Assembly: GCA_008973525.1 (NCBI GenBank)
Contig: WACJ01000058.1
Coordinates: 744,001-808,000, forward strand
Origin: Stenopsyche tienmushanensis
Taxonomy: Eukaryota > Arthropoda > Insecta > Trichoptera > Stenopsychidae
DNA: 64,000 nt
Reading direction: 5' to 3'
Part shown: in pieces, positions 51,280-63,802 of the stretch
How positions within the stretch are numbered: position 1 is the stretch's first letter
Layout of the letters: each line of letters begins with the position of its first letter
Notes under the pieces: model-generated
The model's input: the letters and a program-made list of their open reading frames with translations, nothing else
The model's database searches: none
What the model was told of the DNA's origin: nothing
Position numbers and translations under genes: made by a program

Positions 51280-52474
51280 GTTCAAGCATGGGGTATCAAT
51301 ACATTTTAAATATCAAATGATTTGACAGCAAAGAGGGTCGCATTAATTGCTTTAGGTATACATCTATTTATTCCAAGAAAAAAAACATATCGCAAATAGA
51401 GAATCGAAGAATAGACCTAATATTCATTCAGTCGATTTAGGCGCTTTGTTGGCCTGTCAATAACGAACAAATAATTGCAGCGTGAAAATTGATACGGACT
51501 TTTGTGCACAAAAACAAACGTGCGTTTTTGCAAATGAAAAACAATGCTAAAGAATCTTATAATAAAATATCGAATTACATCCACTCGTGGTTTTGAATGA
51601 GAGCAAGATTTCTAGCGCAAAGTACTGTTGAACATATTTGGCGATTTACCTGATTTTATAAAATTGCTCATAATGCAAGTATTCGTTTATTACTCAAGAA
51701 GCAGTTTAGATATAATACAAAGTAAATGGTCACGCCGTGGGAACTTTTTCACTTTCGAAAAGCCGCTTCCTGGAACAACTGGATGTTGTAACATCTAAAT
51801 AAACAATATGTTTGAGGACCACCGACATGTGTTGTAAGAAAAAAATAGAAACAATGATCATGGAGATTTCAATAGAGATGCCGAAAGGATGTAATGTGTG
51901 AATGTAATGTAAAACATTCATAGATCTGATGAAAATTTTTAATAATTTTTAAGCACAAAAACATACCTTTATCCTTTTGTTAACATTAATTTACTAAAAC
52001 GGCAGGAATTTGTAAAAAAAAACTACAATTTTAACAATAATTTAGGCCTACTCCCATTTTTTTTTTCGCACAAATAAGCTTTAATATCTTATTAAACAAA
52101 TATATTGCAATTCGCTCTTATAATACATTAACCATTTATATTCTTGACATTACTGTATTAAAAATGCTTCTTATAATGATTTAACACTGTTGGGAAATGT
52201 ATTCATAGGTAAAAGACATAATTATTGTTATAAGGGATTAATTCCTTTTTTGATTGATAAATATTACCGTACAAATCCAGATTTATTAAATTTGAATGAT
52301 TGGAATTATAGATATTTTTCGATGGTCTCGATCTATTTATAATGATTTCCTGGATCTAAAACTACTGAGACGCTTATTAAAAGTGAGTCAAGTTTGCCTG
52401 TGTGATTTGCTATTATAATTAAAATATCGTTTAAAAATATTGATATTAATAAATAGGTTTAATCTATCTTAACC

Positions 52475-52572
52475 ATATGTAAAAGACAACGGAAACTACC
52501 GCATTCATTTTTTTATCAATAGAAGAGCCATAAGAAGATCGCCTATATCCGATAACGGATATGGTACCCTAA
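52475..52572 (+). repeat. SINE-like dispersed repeat, diverged copy
   Basis: CATATGTAAAAGACAACGG, AAACTACCGCATT, then AAGAAGATCGCCTATATCCG and ATAACGGATATGGTACCCTA align block for block with the copies at 1-97 and 36265-36360. The 5' head is not recognisable. Confidence 0.65.
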
Positions 52573-53366
52573 AAAGTCAAAGGATATTCGAAGAAAATAG
52601 TATATTCTATAGAGTAGTATACTTCATAGAGATTGATGTAAAGATATTCAATGATATGGTGGAATTGTCATTAGATGAATTAAAGTAAATAGTTTATGAA
52701 ACTAATTATTATAAAAAATCTAAAAAGATAGACTTAAGATAAATACAGGTTTTATTGAAATAGATTAAAATATATATAAAATGATCTAGATATATAGTGT
52801 CCTCGGATCTAATAGATCGTAATTACGATCTTAATTAAGACTGTCAAAAATGTTTAGAGCATACAGAAAGGTTAATTATTAATTGAAGCGTAACATACTA
52901 TTTTGCATAAACTTTGAGCTTCATCTAACACGGTTTTAATGCAGACTTTTCGGGGAATCGGACGATGGTATTATACTAGGTATGTCTGTATATATCATCT
53001 TCTTCTGAATAATCTCCTTCTTCATTACCGGTATAAGCATCCTGATGGAGTCCATTACAAGGACAGACAGCTCCCCAAACTCGCTGCCTAATATGTTTGT
53101 AATTTGTTAGTAATTTAATGCGTTTTTTTTTTAAATCTGATTTTATCTAATTACTTAGTCATAATTCTTTTTATGGATAGATGTGCTTAATATCAACGAT
53201 TTTTTTAAAAATAATTATTTTAAAATGTTAGTATGTATAAGTCATTTATATGGCTGAGATATTTGCATCACAATATTTTTTTATTAAACAAGAAAGATGC
53301 TTAAGAATTTTAAAATTTGAATTACCTTAGAAAATACTATCAAAATGATTTTAAAATAATCCTTAA

Positions 53367-54135
53367 CCCTCTGATTAGTCAGTCATTTTTTTAGCGCACA
53401 CGTTCCGGGAGTGAGTCATTTTTTAAAATTATATGTAGAATAATTGCTCGTATTATTTTGTATTTAAATTGAAGAAATTTTAATTAAAAAACCAATGGCT
53501 TTAAACCAAAATATTATTTTTTTAAAAAAAGTAATGTGATTAAGCGGTTGGACACATAATCTAAAGGAGGTGTGGATAGCCACCACATTTTTAAAAACTA
53601 TGAAAATATGCCATGAAAAACCATGTCAAAATGATTGGTAATGGTCTCATAAAAAGGATTGCCAGGAAGGAAGATTTTTGCCAACTAAACTGGTCAACAT
53701 AATCGTTGCCATAACACGTACTATTTCAGAAATGTCTGTATCAAACCATTTTTGCATTTTAGAATTTTTACTAATACTATGTTTTATCTGACTTGCGTAT
53801 CTATTCGTTTTTCTAACTATAGAATTAATTATATCGGTGTTGAAGAACAGTGCGAAAATTCTAGAGATGTAAACATTTCATAGGCTTGCTGAATTCCCGT
53901 CGATTAATTTTTGGATAAAATAATCTATGGAAAAAAATCTCTATCTTCTCATGTTCGTTCTTTTGACCGACAACATTTAACCCTCGTAAATTGGGCTGCT
54001 TCTTTTGATTCTGAATCTTCATCAGAAAAAAAACATCCATATTATACTCCAGATCATCCAGATCTTTTATGATGTCTTCATCTTCACTTTTTATAAAAAC
54101 ATTGCCTATTTATTGTTCACTTAATTTTTACCCAA
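53367..54135 (-). pseudogene. piggyBac-like transposase relic with one surviving end
   Basis: On the minus strand this reads an acidic N-terminal region (about 54110-54000: SEDEDIIKDLDD, then FFSDEDSESKE). After a frameshift comes IINSIVRKTNRYASQIK, a KWFDTDISEIV segment and LTSLVGKNLPSWQSF, matching the N-terminal half of piggyBac transposases (LI...TNRYA, then W..T...E). Stops and at least one frameshift are present, and the catalytic half is deleted. The element ends on this side with AGAGGG followed by TTAA (plus strand TTAA at 53363-53366, then CCCTCTGATTAGTCAGTCAT), a piggyBac-type terminus. The opposite terminus was not found. Confidence 0.75.
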
Positions 54136-57100
54136 ACTTTTTACCTTAGAAAAAGATTATAAATTTAATGTTTCATATCTAAAGTTGTTCTATTTGAAAT
54201 TATAAGCATAGTATTGAAAATAAAATTCTATAGAGAATGACCATATATTAATATGTATAATCATACTCTCTTTGGATCAGTACAGTGCGATCATACATAG
54301 AATAATTTAAAGAATCTCAGATTTGAATGCTTAAAAATATATCCATTTACTTTAATTAAAAAATATCTAAATATCTGCCAACTTAATATATGTGTATTTT
54401 TCCCGCCCAATATTATTAAGCCATTACGTGTTTCGCAATTTGGCTCAAATCAAGGCTTATTTAATACGATTGTTACATTTAATCGAATAAATGTTAAGTC
54501 AAAGCATATAACTTTAATTCTCCACAATCAAATACACGTAAGTTTGGAGAAAATTTCTCAGGATGGTCGCTTTATTCAGTTGTCAGAACTTCCCAGCCAT
54601 TATGGCCAAAGTTGTTAATTGTTTTCTTTGTTGTTTTCTCAGAAATTCTGCTTTAAGAACATATGTGTTTTCTTGCGATCAAATAATTACACACGTATAA
54701 GATGTATAATTCTAATGATAATTTGAAATTTTCGATTAAGAAAGAACATTTTCTTCGATCTGAATACAGAGAAAAATGACAACAATAAAAGGTAGAGTTT
54801 TAAAAATTGAACGATGAAAATTGCAACCATTGTATTATTGTATGCAATGTATGTATTTTGGTGCATAACTGTTGTATTTGAAGTATGCCAAGTGTGAAAT
54901 TATCATTTAATGTACCAAGTTGTATGGAAATGAAATTTCTTAAAACGCCATTGTGTATAAATGTAGGTCTTTTTCACAACAATGGAACGAATTGTTGAAT
55001 TGTATTTACTCATCGTCCAATATTAATGCTAATCATAATTTAAGATACGAAAAATCGCTTCGGAAATGAGTACATATCTCATACATTGTGTTGGAGAATG
55101 TATAGCAATTTTATTCATCGTGTCATATATTTTGCTCCGATTTTCTCATTTGATTCTTAAAATATCTTTATCGTAGTATTTAAAGTATATGTTTATGTCT
55201 GACAAATTAATTGCATCAACGTAAATGTCTTCGAAATCTTATTTTCCGATTAAACCTTATTGGTTCTTCCCAAATTGCTAGACGATAAATTCCTTCCATC
55301 GAAGGCGCAAATACGAAATTTATGACTGACGTCGGCGATAAACAGTCTGCGAACAGGGACTCCCAATCGAATAAAGCCTCGGACCTTAAAATATGACCCC
55401 TGACTGGACAACAAATATATTGGCAATAAATCGATGCCTCCCCCGGTTCACTGAGGAACCATATTCAAAACACATATATTAATCTGTTGTCAGCTATACG
55501 AGCCTCCATTTTATCGTTCGCATTTGCTATCAGAGGGACTATAAGACATCAATTTCCGCCATTATTCAATTCTCAAATATTTATTTGCAATGTTTTTATT
55601 AATAAACTATGGTTTTTGAACACAAACAATTAATATGAGATTAACAAATGTGATTTTTACCTATTTAGTATATTCAATCGAATGGTTATGCAGACAATAT
55701 GTTCGTTTGGAATACATATACAATAGATAATATTTTACAGTACATTATAATTATTTCGAAAATAGATTGTTTGGGGTGTCATTGTATTTATTGTACTACA
55801 TTTTATATAAACGAAAATGATTGGCAAATTGATAATAAGTTCGATCTTCGTTATTTTGCGACGCAAATTATGTTTAGAAATATATTATTTAATAATATAG
55901 AATCTAAATCATCGCTATGTTTTTCAAGTATTTTGAACTTTCATCTTAAGAAAATTTACTTCTTAAAGTATCATATCTGTTGTAGACCATAGGACGATCT
56001 CCATTAAAGATCTTACTGGGAAAAGGATTTTTCATGTGGTGGTTTCCCATTTGCCTTCCATACGTGAAATATTAATATTTCTGATCTTCTAAATTTTCCC
56101 AATCTGGATTTGAACCCGAACTTTTAATAATAAAGCTCCAGGATTTAAACCAATATTACAAACACAAGTATTAATGTAGATATTCAATTCAATGTTTATA
56201 AAACTTTTTTTTCATAATTTTGCACATTTTCTAAAGAAAAAGTATATTTATTAATTAGGCAAACTTATTAAATATGATCCATCTATTTATACAATACGTA
56301 GTTTACACAATTTCGCTTTTCTATATGATTTAAAGACATATCGTGCCATTATAAAAAGATAACCATCCCTAATATAAGTCGAATAAGAAGATATTATAAA
56401 TGGTAATAACACTAGTATAAGATACATCTTGAACTTATATTTTTAATACCCATTGGATAATATAAGAATTTGGCGATTTAATTGCAGTAGAATGATTTGT
56501 TGAAGACGAGTCGAATGATACGATCGCTTTAAATCCATATTTCCAAATCAAATCTAATATTTAAACAACCAATTACTATGTAAATTATAAAAAATGCATC
56601 ATCGCATGAGAATTTCAAAATTGCATAAACCATATTTTGCAATATCAATAAAATACCATTATTATGAATCATATCATAGTACTTTAATTTAACAAGTATT
56701 ATTTAAGTAAATTAATAGCTACTGTTGAGAGAGAATTCAATCTTTAATTGCTCGATTCAAACCTTTTTTTAAGGGAAGGGTCGAATTTTTCACATCAATT
56801 TTGATTGTGCGATTTTCAGAATCATTATGAAAAATTGCGATTGTGTGTTTTTAATTAATTAAAATGTCAGATGATGATAAGGTGATAATTATTAATTGAT
56901 CCAAGCATCAAAAACAGATTAATCCAGTATCAAAATGATTTGTCGTAACGACTCGATAGCAATAAAAGGGGAGAGTCGGTGTATTGGCGTAGCCATTTCT
57001 CGCACATAATACAACCCGTTTATTGTGTCAATAGGCTATTTCGCCGAGATTATTAAGGAGTGTCTATAAGAATTTTTCCTTGGCATGGAAAGAGGAATAA

Positions 57101-58709
57101 GGATTTTCTCCTTAATGAAACACTCAGCAGGCATTGATGGAATTCAATGGAATTACTTGCGGTCGGCTCTCCTCCTCACTTATCAACCTCTCGACATGGG
57201 GGAACTTTACTTAAGGAAATACTTCCACATTTGTATCGCTTATAAGGATCCCGCAGGACAGATTAAATAATATTTCTCCTTTATAAGCACAATTTTACCC
57301 GGGCCTCAATTTATTTATCTGCCATAAATTTGTATTACGGCTTAATCCCGGAGAAGCAATAAATACTCGCTACGTTTCGTTTCAATCTTCGTTTTCAATT
57401 CGTAAGCAACTTCTATGCAGATTTATACGCTATTTATTCAAAGTATGTATTTTATTAAAAATATAAATCATCGTTTTTTATACAGGATGATGTAAATTCT
57501 CGCTTGGCGAGTAAGGATGTTTATGCTTTTATTGTGAATTTTTACGTAACGCCTAAATACTATAGATATACATCGAAATATCACATATTTTAAGATCATA
57601 AAGTCATAAACTGAACATTTTATTAACTGGAAAAAGTAGAATATTCAAAAGAAGAGCATAATGAGTATACTACAAATAAAATTATGTATCGATCTACTGT
57701 TGGGCATTCCAAATAAAAATATTATCCTTGCATCTAGCTCGTTTTGATAGGCAATTATTTTTCAAGACATGAGCTCTCGAATAATAACACAATGAAACAT
57801 AAATAATGATAATAGAAATTTACGTTCCGAGTACGATCGAGGATATTTAAGATCATCACTTGAGATAAACGGTAAGATCTCTTTTTCAGATCGGGCAATA
57901 TGTGGTCTCGGTGGCCAACAAAGCCTTCGTATGTGGTCTCGGCTAAAAAGACAAGTCCTCGAAGAATCATCCTTTTAGCTCTACAGCTTTGATTCCGTGA
58001 CTTGTCGACTAAATATAACGTCGTAAGTGTTGTAGCAAACTTCAAATTCAATAGACTGACGTTAATTTGTTTGAGAGTTTATCTGTAAAGCGTTTCCTAT
58101 TTGCAAATATATATTTTTGGACGGTGTCGCAAATAGATATCAAAAGGGTCTTATATCCTTGTTTATCAATAGCTGAAAATTATTATATCGCAATCTGGAA
58201 AAGATGAAAAAAATGGTACCAGCCATCAGATTTCACAATCATATTAGTTTCTTATATAATGTTTCTAAAGAAAATCGAACCGTTTTCTTTGAAATATTTG
58301 TCAGAGAATCGATGATGACTTCATTTTCAAGTTATCTGTTACATAAAAATTTTGGCACTCTATGATTCTAATAAGAAAAGTAAATTATCATCTCGAATAC
58401 ATATAATAGATGATATGTACATATATTTAGCCAATATTTCTACAATTTTATATTAAGTATGATATATTTTAAAATTTTAGCTACATATTCATTTTTTATA
58501 CCCCTTAAAAGTACCTATTTTTCACAATGTCGGAAAATATATTTCGTCTTTTTTGTCGAATTTAATTTATCTCACAATATCTAATTTTGTATTAAGTGTA
58601 GACAAAACATTTCCTTGATCATTTGAATGTACTCAAAATTAATGAAATATCGCGAAAATAAATCGTAATCAACTTTCTAATAGATTCTATGAGAATCTGA
58701 TTGATTTAA
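54136..58709. other. AT-rich region between piggyBac relic and Kolobok-like element
   Basis: This holds a minus-strand SINE-like copy (55988-56160) and GC-richer islands at about 55.27-55.55, 56.94-57.37 and 57.82-58.05 kb. In the last, TATGTGGTCTCGG is directly repeated about 34 bp apart. The 97-codon plus frame at 55699 and the 98-codon minus frame at 57755 have no recognisable features and are probably chance. No gene was recognised. Confidence 0.45.
55988..56160 (-). repeat. SINE-like dispersed repeat with B-box-like head
   Basis: This is the longest copy. On the minus strand it begins with GGTTTAAATCC (56141-56151), then GGTTCAAATCC (56106-56116), both close to the RNA polymerase III B-box (GGTTCRANNCC). 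It continues with CACGTATGGAAGGCAAATGG, GAAACCACCACATG, CCTTTTCCCAGTAAGATC and GGAGATCGTCC. A tRNA-derived SINE head is therefore plausible, but a convincing A-box was not found. Confidence 0.6.
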
Positions 58710-60284
58710 GGGGTCATCTCACTTTGACGGCCCAAAAAATAGGCAATTTTTTTTATCAGTAAATACACCATATAATTAAATGAATTTTTTTGAGATTTAT
58801 CAAGGTACTCTTATATAATACTAAAAAAATAAATTCGTACTTTAAAAATATATATATTGTATCGTTTTTAAAACATCAAAATGACATGTCAAAAAAGATG
58901 CAAGTCCATGGTGTGGAACATTTTTTTTCATTCAGCCTCACTTGGAACAAAAAATTAAAAAGATTCTTAATTTATCAGTGTGTGGCTATCGCAGTAACAT
59001 TAATGAATAGTTTTTGTTTAAAAGTAACAAAATGGCGCTTGTTTGAAAAAACTTTGGAAAAAAACACTTTTTTTTGGGGTATTTTTTAATATAAAACATA
59101 AGATAAAATAAACATTTTGACCTGGTTTTGCGAACTACCATAGCCAAATATATTTAAAATAAACTCGTAAAATTTCAGTCCAATCGGCGACTTGGTTTTT
59201 CAAAATTCTTTCCACACCACATGCAAAAATGTCGTTTCGAGAAAAACGCGTTTAAAGTTTTAAGTACTATTTTTTTTTTTAAAGAGAAATATACTACTAA
59301 TCAGCGATTTCAGCTTCATAAAAAATTCTTCAGCTACCTCAGCCTTTTCTTTTTTGACTGATTTAGTGTATCTGTGAACTGTTTTAGCTTATTTAGAAGA
59401 TTCGGAGCCTTGGCAGTTAGCAAGGCGAATGCGTTCTTCGTTTGGCGTCTCCACAAATCTTTATTATTTTATGATTATTTTAAAAATAAGTGTAAATGCT
59501 TCGTTAAAAATGCAGGATGTAGTATACCATGCGATTTCTAGTATTTTTTTGCCATAAAAAATATATTTCGGTACCAGGGACCATACGCACTCGTTGAAAC
59601 GAGCCAAGGCATCTTTCCAATAAATTATCAGACGTTAATTCTTCATGTATGGCTCTTAAGATTTGTTGAGCATGCTCTGTGATAGAGGGAAGTTGCTTGT
59701 ACAAATATAACGATATTGTAGTTGCATGTTTTTGCAATTCGCACCAAGAATTTGCTCCTACCGGCCAGTATGAATGCTGAGGGGCTTCATCAGTTGACAT
59801 TTTACGATTGTATGTGGCCCAAACAGCATTTCTCATTTTTTATTGAATCTAGATGTAGGCGGATAGCTAAGCCATAATAATTAAATAATTTTTTTATTAA
59901 TTTATTAGTAAGCTGTTCGGTTTTCGAAGTACTTCATACAGAGTTCTTTCTTTTTTTGCCCTTACTTTCCACTTGCTTATTCGTCTTTTTTAAAACTGTA
60001 TTGACATTTTTTTACTTCATTTTCTCCTTCCTAGAACAAAGATAAGAAAGGTCTCCAATAGGAACCTCTGACCTGCAAAGAAAAGCAGGTATAGGGGCAA
60101 GTCTGTGGCGGCAGCGATTTCAGAGCCGCTGAATTCATCACTTCATGACGCGAATTAACTGTAAAGCATTGAAATAATCCGAATTTCTTCACCAAAATTA
60201 TGGACGACTTCCTTAGAGACATTTCCTTTCGAAAAATGAGATTTAAAAAAACTATTTTTTTACGTGATAAAATGAGATGACTCA
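58710..60284 (-). mobile_element. Kolobok-like DNA transposon, 1575 bp, flanked by TTAA
   Basis: The left end GGGGTCATCTCACTTT (58710 on) and the right inverted end TGAGTCATCTCATTTT (minus strand from 60284) match at 13 of 16 positions. TTAA flanks both sides (58706-58709 and 60285-60288). TTAA duplication with G-rich termini fits Kolobok; piggyBac is the alternative. The element carries a minus-strand transposase remnant (59335-59836) and long non-coding ends containing CGCGTTTTTCTCGAAACGAC (about 59230-59255). The region between 59837 and the right end does not contain a full N-terminal half, so the copy is internally deleted. Confidence 0.75.
59335..59836 (-). pseudogene. Transposase C-terminal remnant of the Kolobok-like element
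   Basis: The 110-codon frame starts MRNAVWATYNRK and contains STDEAPQHSYWPVGANSWC, then LERCLGSF. This is the pattern (STDE.PQH..CP.G..SWC, then LL.RCL) conserved in a widespread insect transposase family that Pfam labels Mutator-like. The usual cysteine before P is W here. After LERCLGSF a frameshift occurs: the family's NES.W...PK continuation (NECVWSLVPKYIF) is found in another frame, and later a degenerate R-I-R-L-A-N...SSK stretch with a stop. It is dead but of moderate age. From memory the family was first annotated as Mutator-like, while the TTAA ends argue for Kolobok. Confidence 0.75.
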
Positions 60285-63200
60285 TTAATAGGCATATTTT
60301 AGTCAGGCAAAAATGTGAAAACATATGAGGCCATATTAAAGTCATTTTGCTTTTAAAAATATATCTTTTCAATAATCAAAACTGGCGCAGACCATTTGAT
60401 AGAACTTGTATGGAATGGAATTCCTACTAAGATATTAATATTTTAAAAATTTTATTTTATCAAATTTCAAAATAAACGTATGTCAAAAAATTGCAAACTA
60501 TGCGGTTATTATTTAAGAGGAAAACTCAAAGGAGAAGTTTTCATTAATTTCAAATTTGTGTATGGATCGATTATTATTTTTTGCACAATTAACGTATATT
60601 TCAAGCAACGCTTTTATAATCATATTTCAATATGATTCATAAAATTAAGGCGAGAAATATAAAATTATCGCAAGCACTAGATTTGATTGTAATGACTCGC
60701 ATATCACTAAAATTTTAAGCTCGTATATACACTATGTAGTCTATTCATTATACTTGCTATTTATTATATTATGTATATACTATAGATACTATTTTGCTAT
60801 AAAAACAGATCTTCGCACGTAAATATACGTATTTTACCTAAAAATATATTACATGTGAAATTGAATTGAAGAATGTTTCTCCTTTTATATTGATCATGAT
60901 TAAAATGTGGTTGATATCAAAACACAAATATGATAACAATAATCATATTGCAATAAATAAAACTTCATTAACTTTAAATGCTTTTAGAGAGTTTTAAAAT
61001 GATGTGTCTTAAATATCATAAAATAAATGTCTTATGTACATTTTGTGAATTTTCTGTTGAAAAACACTGAATAAAAAACGTATTATTTTCATTTTAAATT
61101 TCCAGTATAAAACCTGAAAAACGTGCGATTAATTATGAGTTACCGACGTTACCCCTATCAAAAAATAATTTAAGTGAAAAGGGTTAAAACATAAAAAAGT
61201 ACAGAAATCTATGTTTAATTAAATTATAATGAAAAGCAATTTAGCCCTTATTTTTTTTTATTATTTTAAGATATTCATATTAAAAAATAATCGTATTCAT
61301 CGACCTTAATTCAATCCCTTATTGGAATATTTCAATTTAAATCAAGCTCTTAATCAATATTGATCAAATCTATCGTCAAAAATTTATGAATTATCAATTA
61401 TATGTAATTGCTACATTTTATATCTGTGTGTTAGAAGTTAAACATAAAATACTTTTTATGCTATTTTTTCTTATTATAATAACAATGTTGTATTTATTTT
61501 AATATATACAACTATAATAATTTAAAACCAACTTTTGTTATATAAAAATGATCAATATTTTGACATTATACGTTACAATCTAATTGCTATTAAAAACAAG
61601 AAGATATTTTATTAAACGATATATTCTGGAATTCATAATTATGGGTATTAATAATATGTTACATTTATATTTCCGCAAAAATAGATAGCCTCAAGTTCAC
61701 CTATTGACGTTTCTAAAAACTATTTTGTCCCGCTGCGGTTCGAATCCTCGCTAAATTCACAGTGTTGTCCTGGTTTAATGGGTAATTTTTAAAATCGATC
61801 AAACACTCTCAAAATTAACATATTTAATCGCGCAGGAACAAATACGCCTTGAAAACAAAATGGGGTGAAGTCAAAAAATATGTTACAACAAATTAAATAT
61901 TACTAAGCAAACGAGTATGCATACAATGTTTGATTTGCAACAGTAAACATTGCGCGGAATATGAACATTCGCCAAATGACTAAATGAAAAAACATAAAAC
62001 ATTATTATAAGATGTGAATGTAAAAATTACACGTAACTACCACATATATTTGTTCTCTAGAACTTGGTCAAAAGTAATTAAAACATCGGCGGAAACCATC
62101 CATTATACGTTTCAAATAATGGATTGAAAAAACTGTTTAAACAATCGTCTGGTCGCGAATAAATAATGTCTATTGATGACTGCAGATGATATGAAAATAT
62201 TTTCTATTGTTGAAGGTCGAATTCGGCAATGTAGAGGTCATTTTTTTAACGAATAAATCGGCCGATTGTGCCCAAAATGCCTCTCGGGGCGTAAATTAAA
62301 ACGGATACATTCGTTAAAAATACTCCCATCTGGAAAGATAGGGAGCGTTCATGGCTGCAGGACAGAACGTGCTGTTTCCATGTCCTCCACAATTAAAGAG
62401 GGATGTCCTAACGAATGGGCCATCATATGACACGACATCTCAAATTTGGGTTATTAATGCAAAAGACGAATCAAAATTGCGATGTTATGACGTTGCAGTC
62501 GCATTGTAATTGGCATGATTTGTGATTTTGCATCGCGACAACCCCATTTATGCAATTGCACAAAAATGATGAATTAGAGCGATCAAAATATATTATTCCC
62601 ATGATATGGTCGTACAATCAGCAAATTAATCCCCATTTGAAAATCATTGCATATCAATTGTTTTGATCTATTAAATTTGCAATAATGAAGTAGACTTTTT
62701 AAAACCATAACGTTAAAGATGATGACAACCCCTGTATTATAAAATGACTAATTGATTAGATGCTTTAGATGATGTAAATAAATTGGAACCCAACTGCGAT
62801 TTGCCATGACGTCTGTTAAAAACGTTATTATGACAAAGCCTTCCGTCAATTATGTCGTTATTACAACACTCATGAAATTCTACATAGCCCGTGGTCAAAA
62901 TCGCCCTTTGCAGACACGCGTTAATAACATTTGACTCCAATTGCGAAGCACAAGGGATATTTATAATTAAATGGACGTTACAATGGCAAATTGACTGCTA
63001 CAAACACGTGCCGCCTTAATAATCCTCCATATGGGTCCTCATTGAAAGCGAGAAAAATGTTCTTCACTCCTGACGCTCCTCAGGGAGCCGCATCATTATT
63101 ATTATTATTATGATAATGCGAAATGATATCACCCAAGCTTTAAACGAAGGTTATTTGATTCGCCGAAGGAAAAACTTTGAATAACTCAATGGCGGAGTTG

Positions 63201-63482
63201 CGATGTCGCTAACAAGCGCGAAATGGGAAAATCGTGATTTTATGATCGCAAAATGATAATATGGAAAAGCGATTTTCATTTACATGTGCAGCCAAGTATT
63301 GTAAGAAGATGCTGGAATTCTTAAACGTTTTTTAGATGTGCGTAGAGTGTCTTCACGCCCTGGTCTTTGATTAATTCTCATCAAAATCATAACTAAAATA
63401 TTTCCAATAATTGCGATTAAAATATTATTATTTTGAATATGTATTAATATAATTCGGTATTAATTCAAATTTAATGTAAAAC

Positions 63483-63573
63483 AACACTCAATAAGTTCGT
63501 AGGATTTTTTTCACTTATTTTTCCTTAGCTTTCGCAATTCCTTCAAGAAAATCATGCGAGCTTATTGAGTGAT
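63483..63573. mobile_element. 91-bp hairpin MITE, family M1 (copy 2)
   Basis: The left end CACTCAATAAGTTCGTAGG (63485 on) and an inverted right end (CTTATTGAGTG, ending 63571) form a hairpin. It is the same family and size as 15355-15445, with differing loop sequence and more mismatches in the right arm. Confidence 0.72.
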
Positions 63574-63756
63574 GTGTTATGGTTATAATTTTTTTTTTGT
63601 AAAAATACCAACGGCGATGGTCTATGATATTTTTTTAATATATGATAATTATGATCAGATAATTAAATCAATCCTACAGGAATAAGATTAATATTAAAAT
63701 TTTAGCACTAATATTTCAAAGACAATATTAAACCTCCACGTTTATATATTTTTTTA

Positions 63757-63802
63757 TTGAAAAGACTCTTATAGATATTGCCTATGTTCTATAACGACAT
63801 GA
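63757..63802 (+). repeat. SINE-like dispersed repeat, tail fragment
   Basis: AAAAGACTCTTATAGATATT, GCCTATGTTC and ATAACGACATGATG match the 3' blocks of the family (AAGTCTCTTATAGATCGCCT, then ATGTTCAATAACGGATATGG as at 48678-48762). Only the tail is present. Confidence 0.5.

Larger units (their letters stand above)
47721..53366. other. AT-rich upstream region of Vsx
   Basis: This is mostly featureless AT-rich DNA. It contains two SINE-like copies (about 48.68 and 52.48 kb), TAATTAATTA palindromes near 49078 and 49613, a GC-richer island at 49.93-50.31 kb and a perfect 15-bp hairpin at 51242. A minus-strand open stretch at 52976-53122 is noted separately. No gene was recognised. Confidence 0.5.

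Noticed and set aside
57890..57950. Directly repeated TATGTGGTCTCGG as a tandem array
   Set aside because: Only two copies with a unique spacer; probably a chance or local duplication.
61738..61748. GGTTCGAATCC, an exact B-box, as a possible tRNA gene
   Set aside because: The T-stem arms do not pair well and no A-box, D-arm or anticodon arm could be placed upstream; at most a tRNA-derived repeat remnant.
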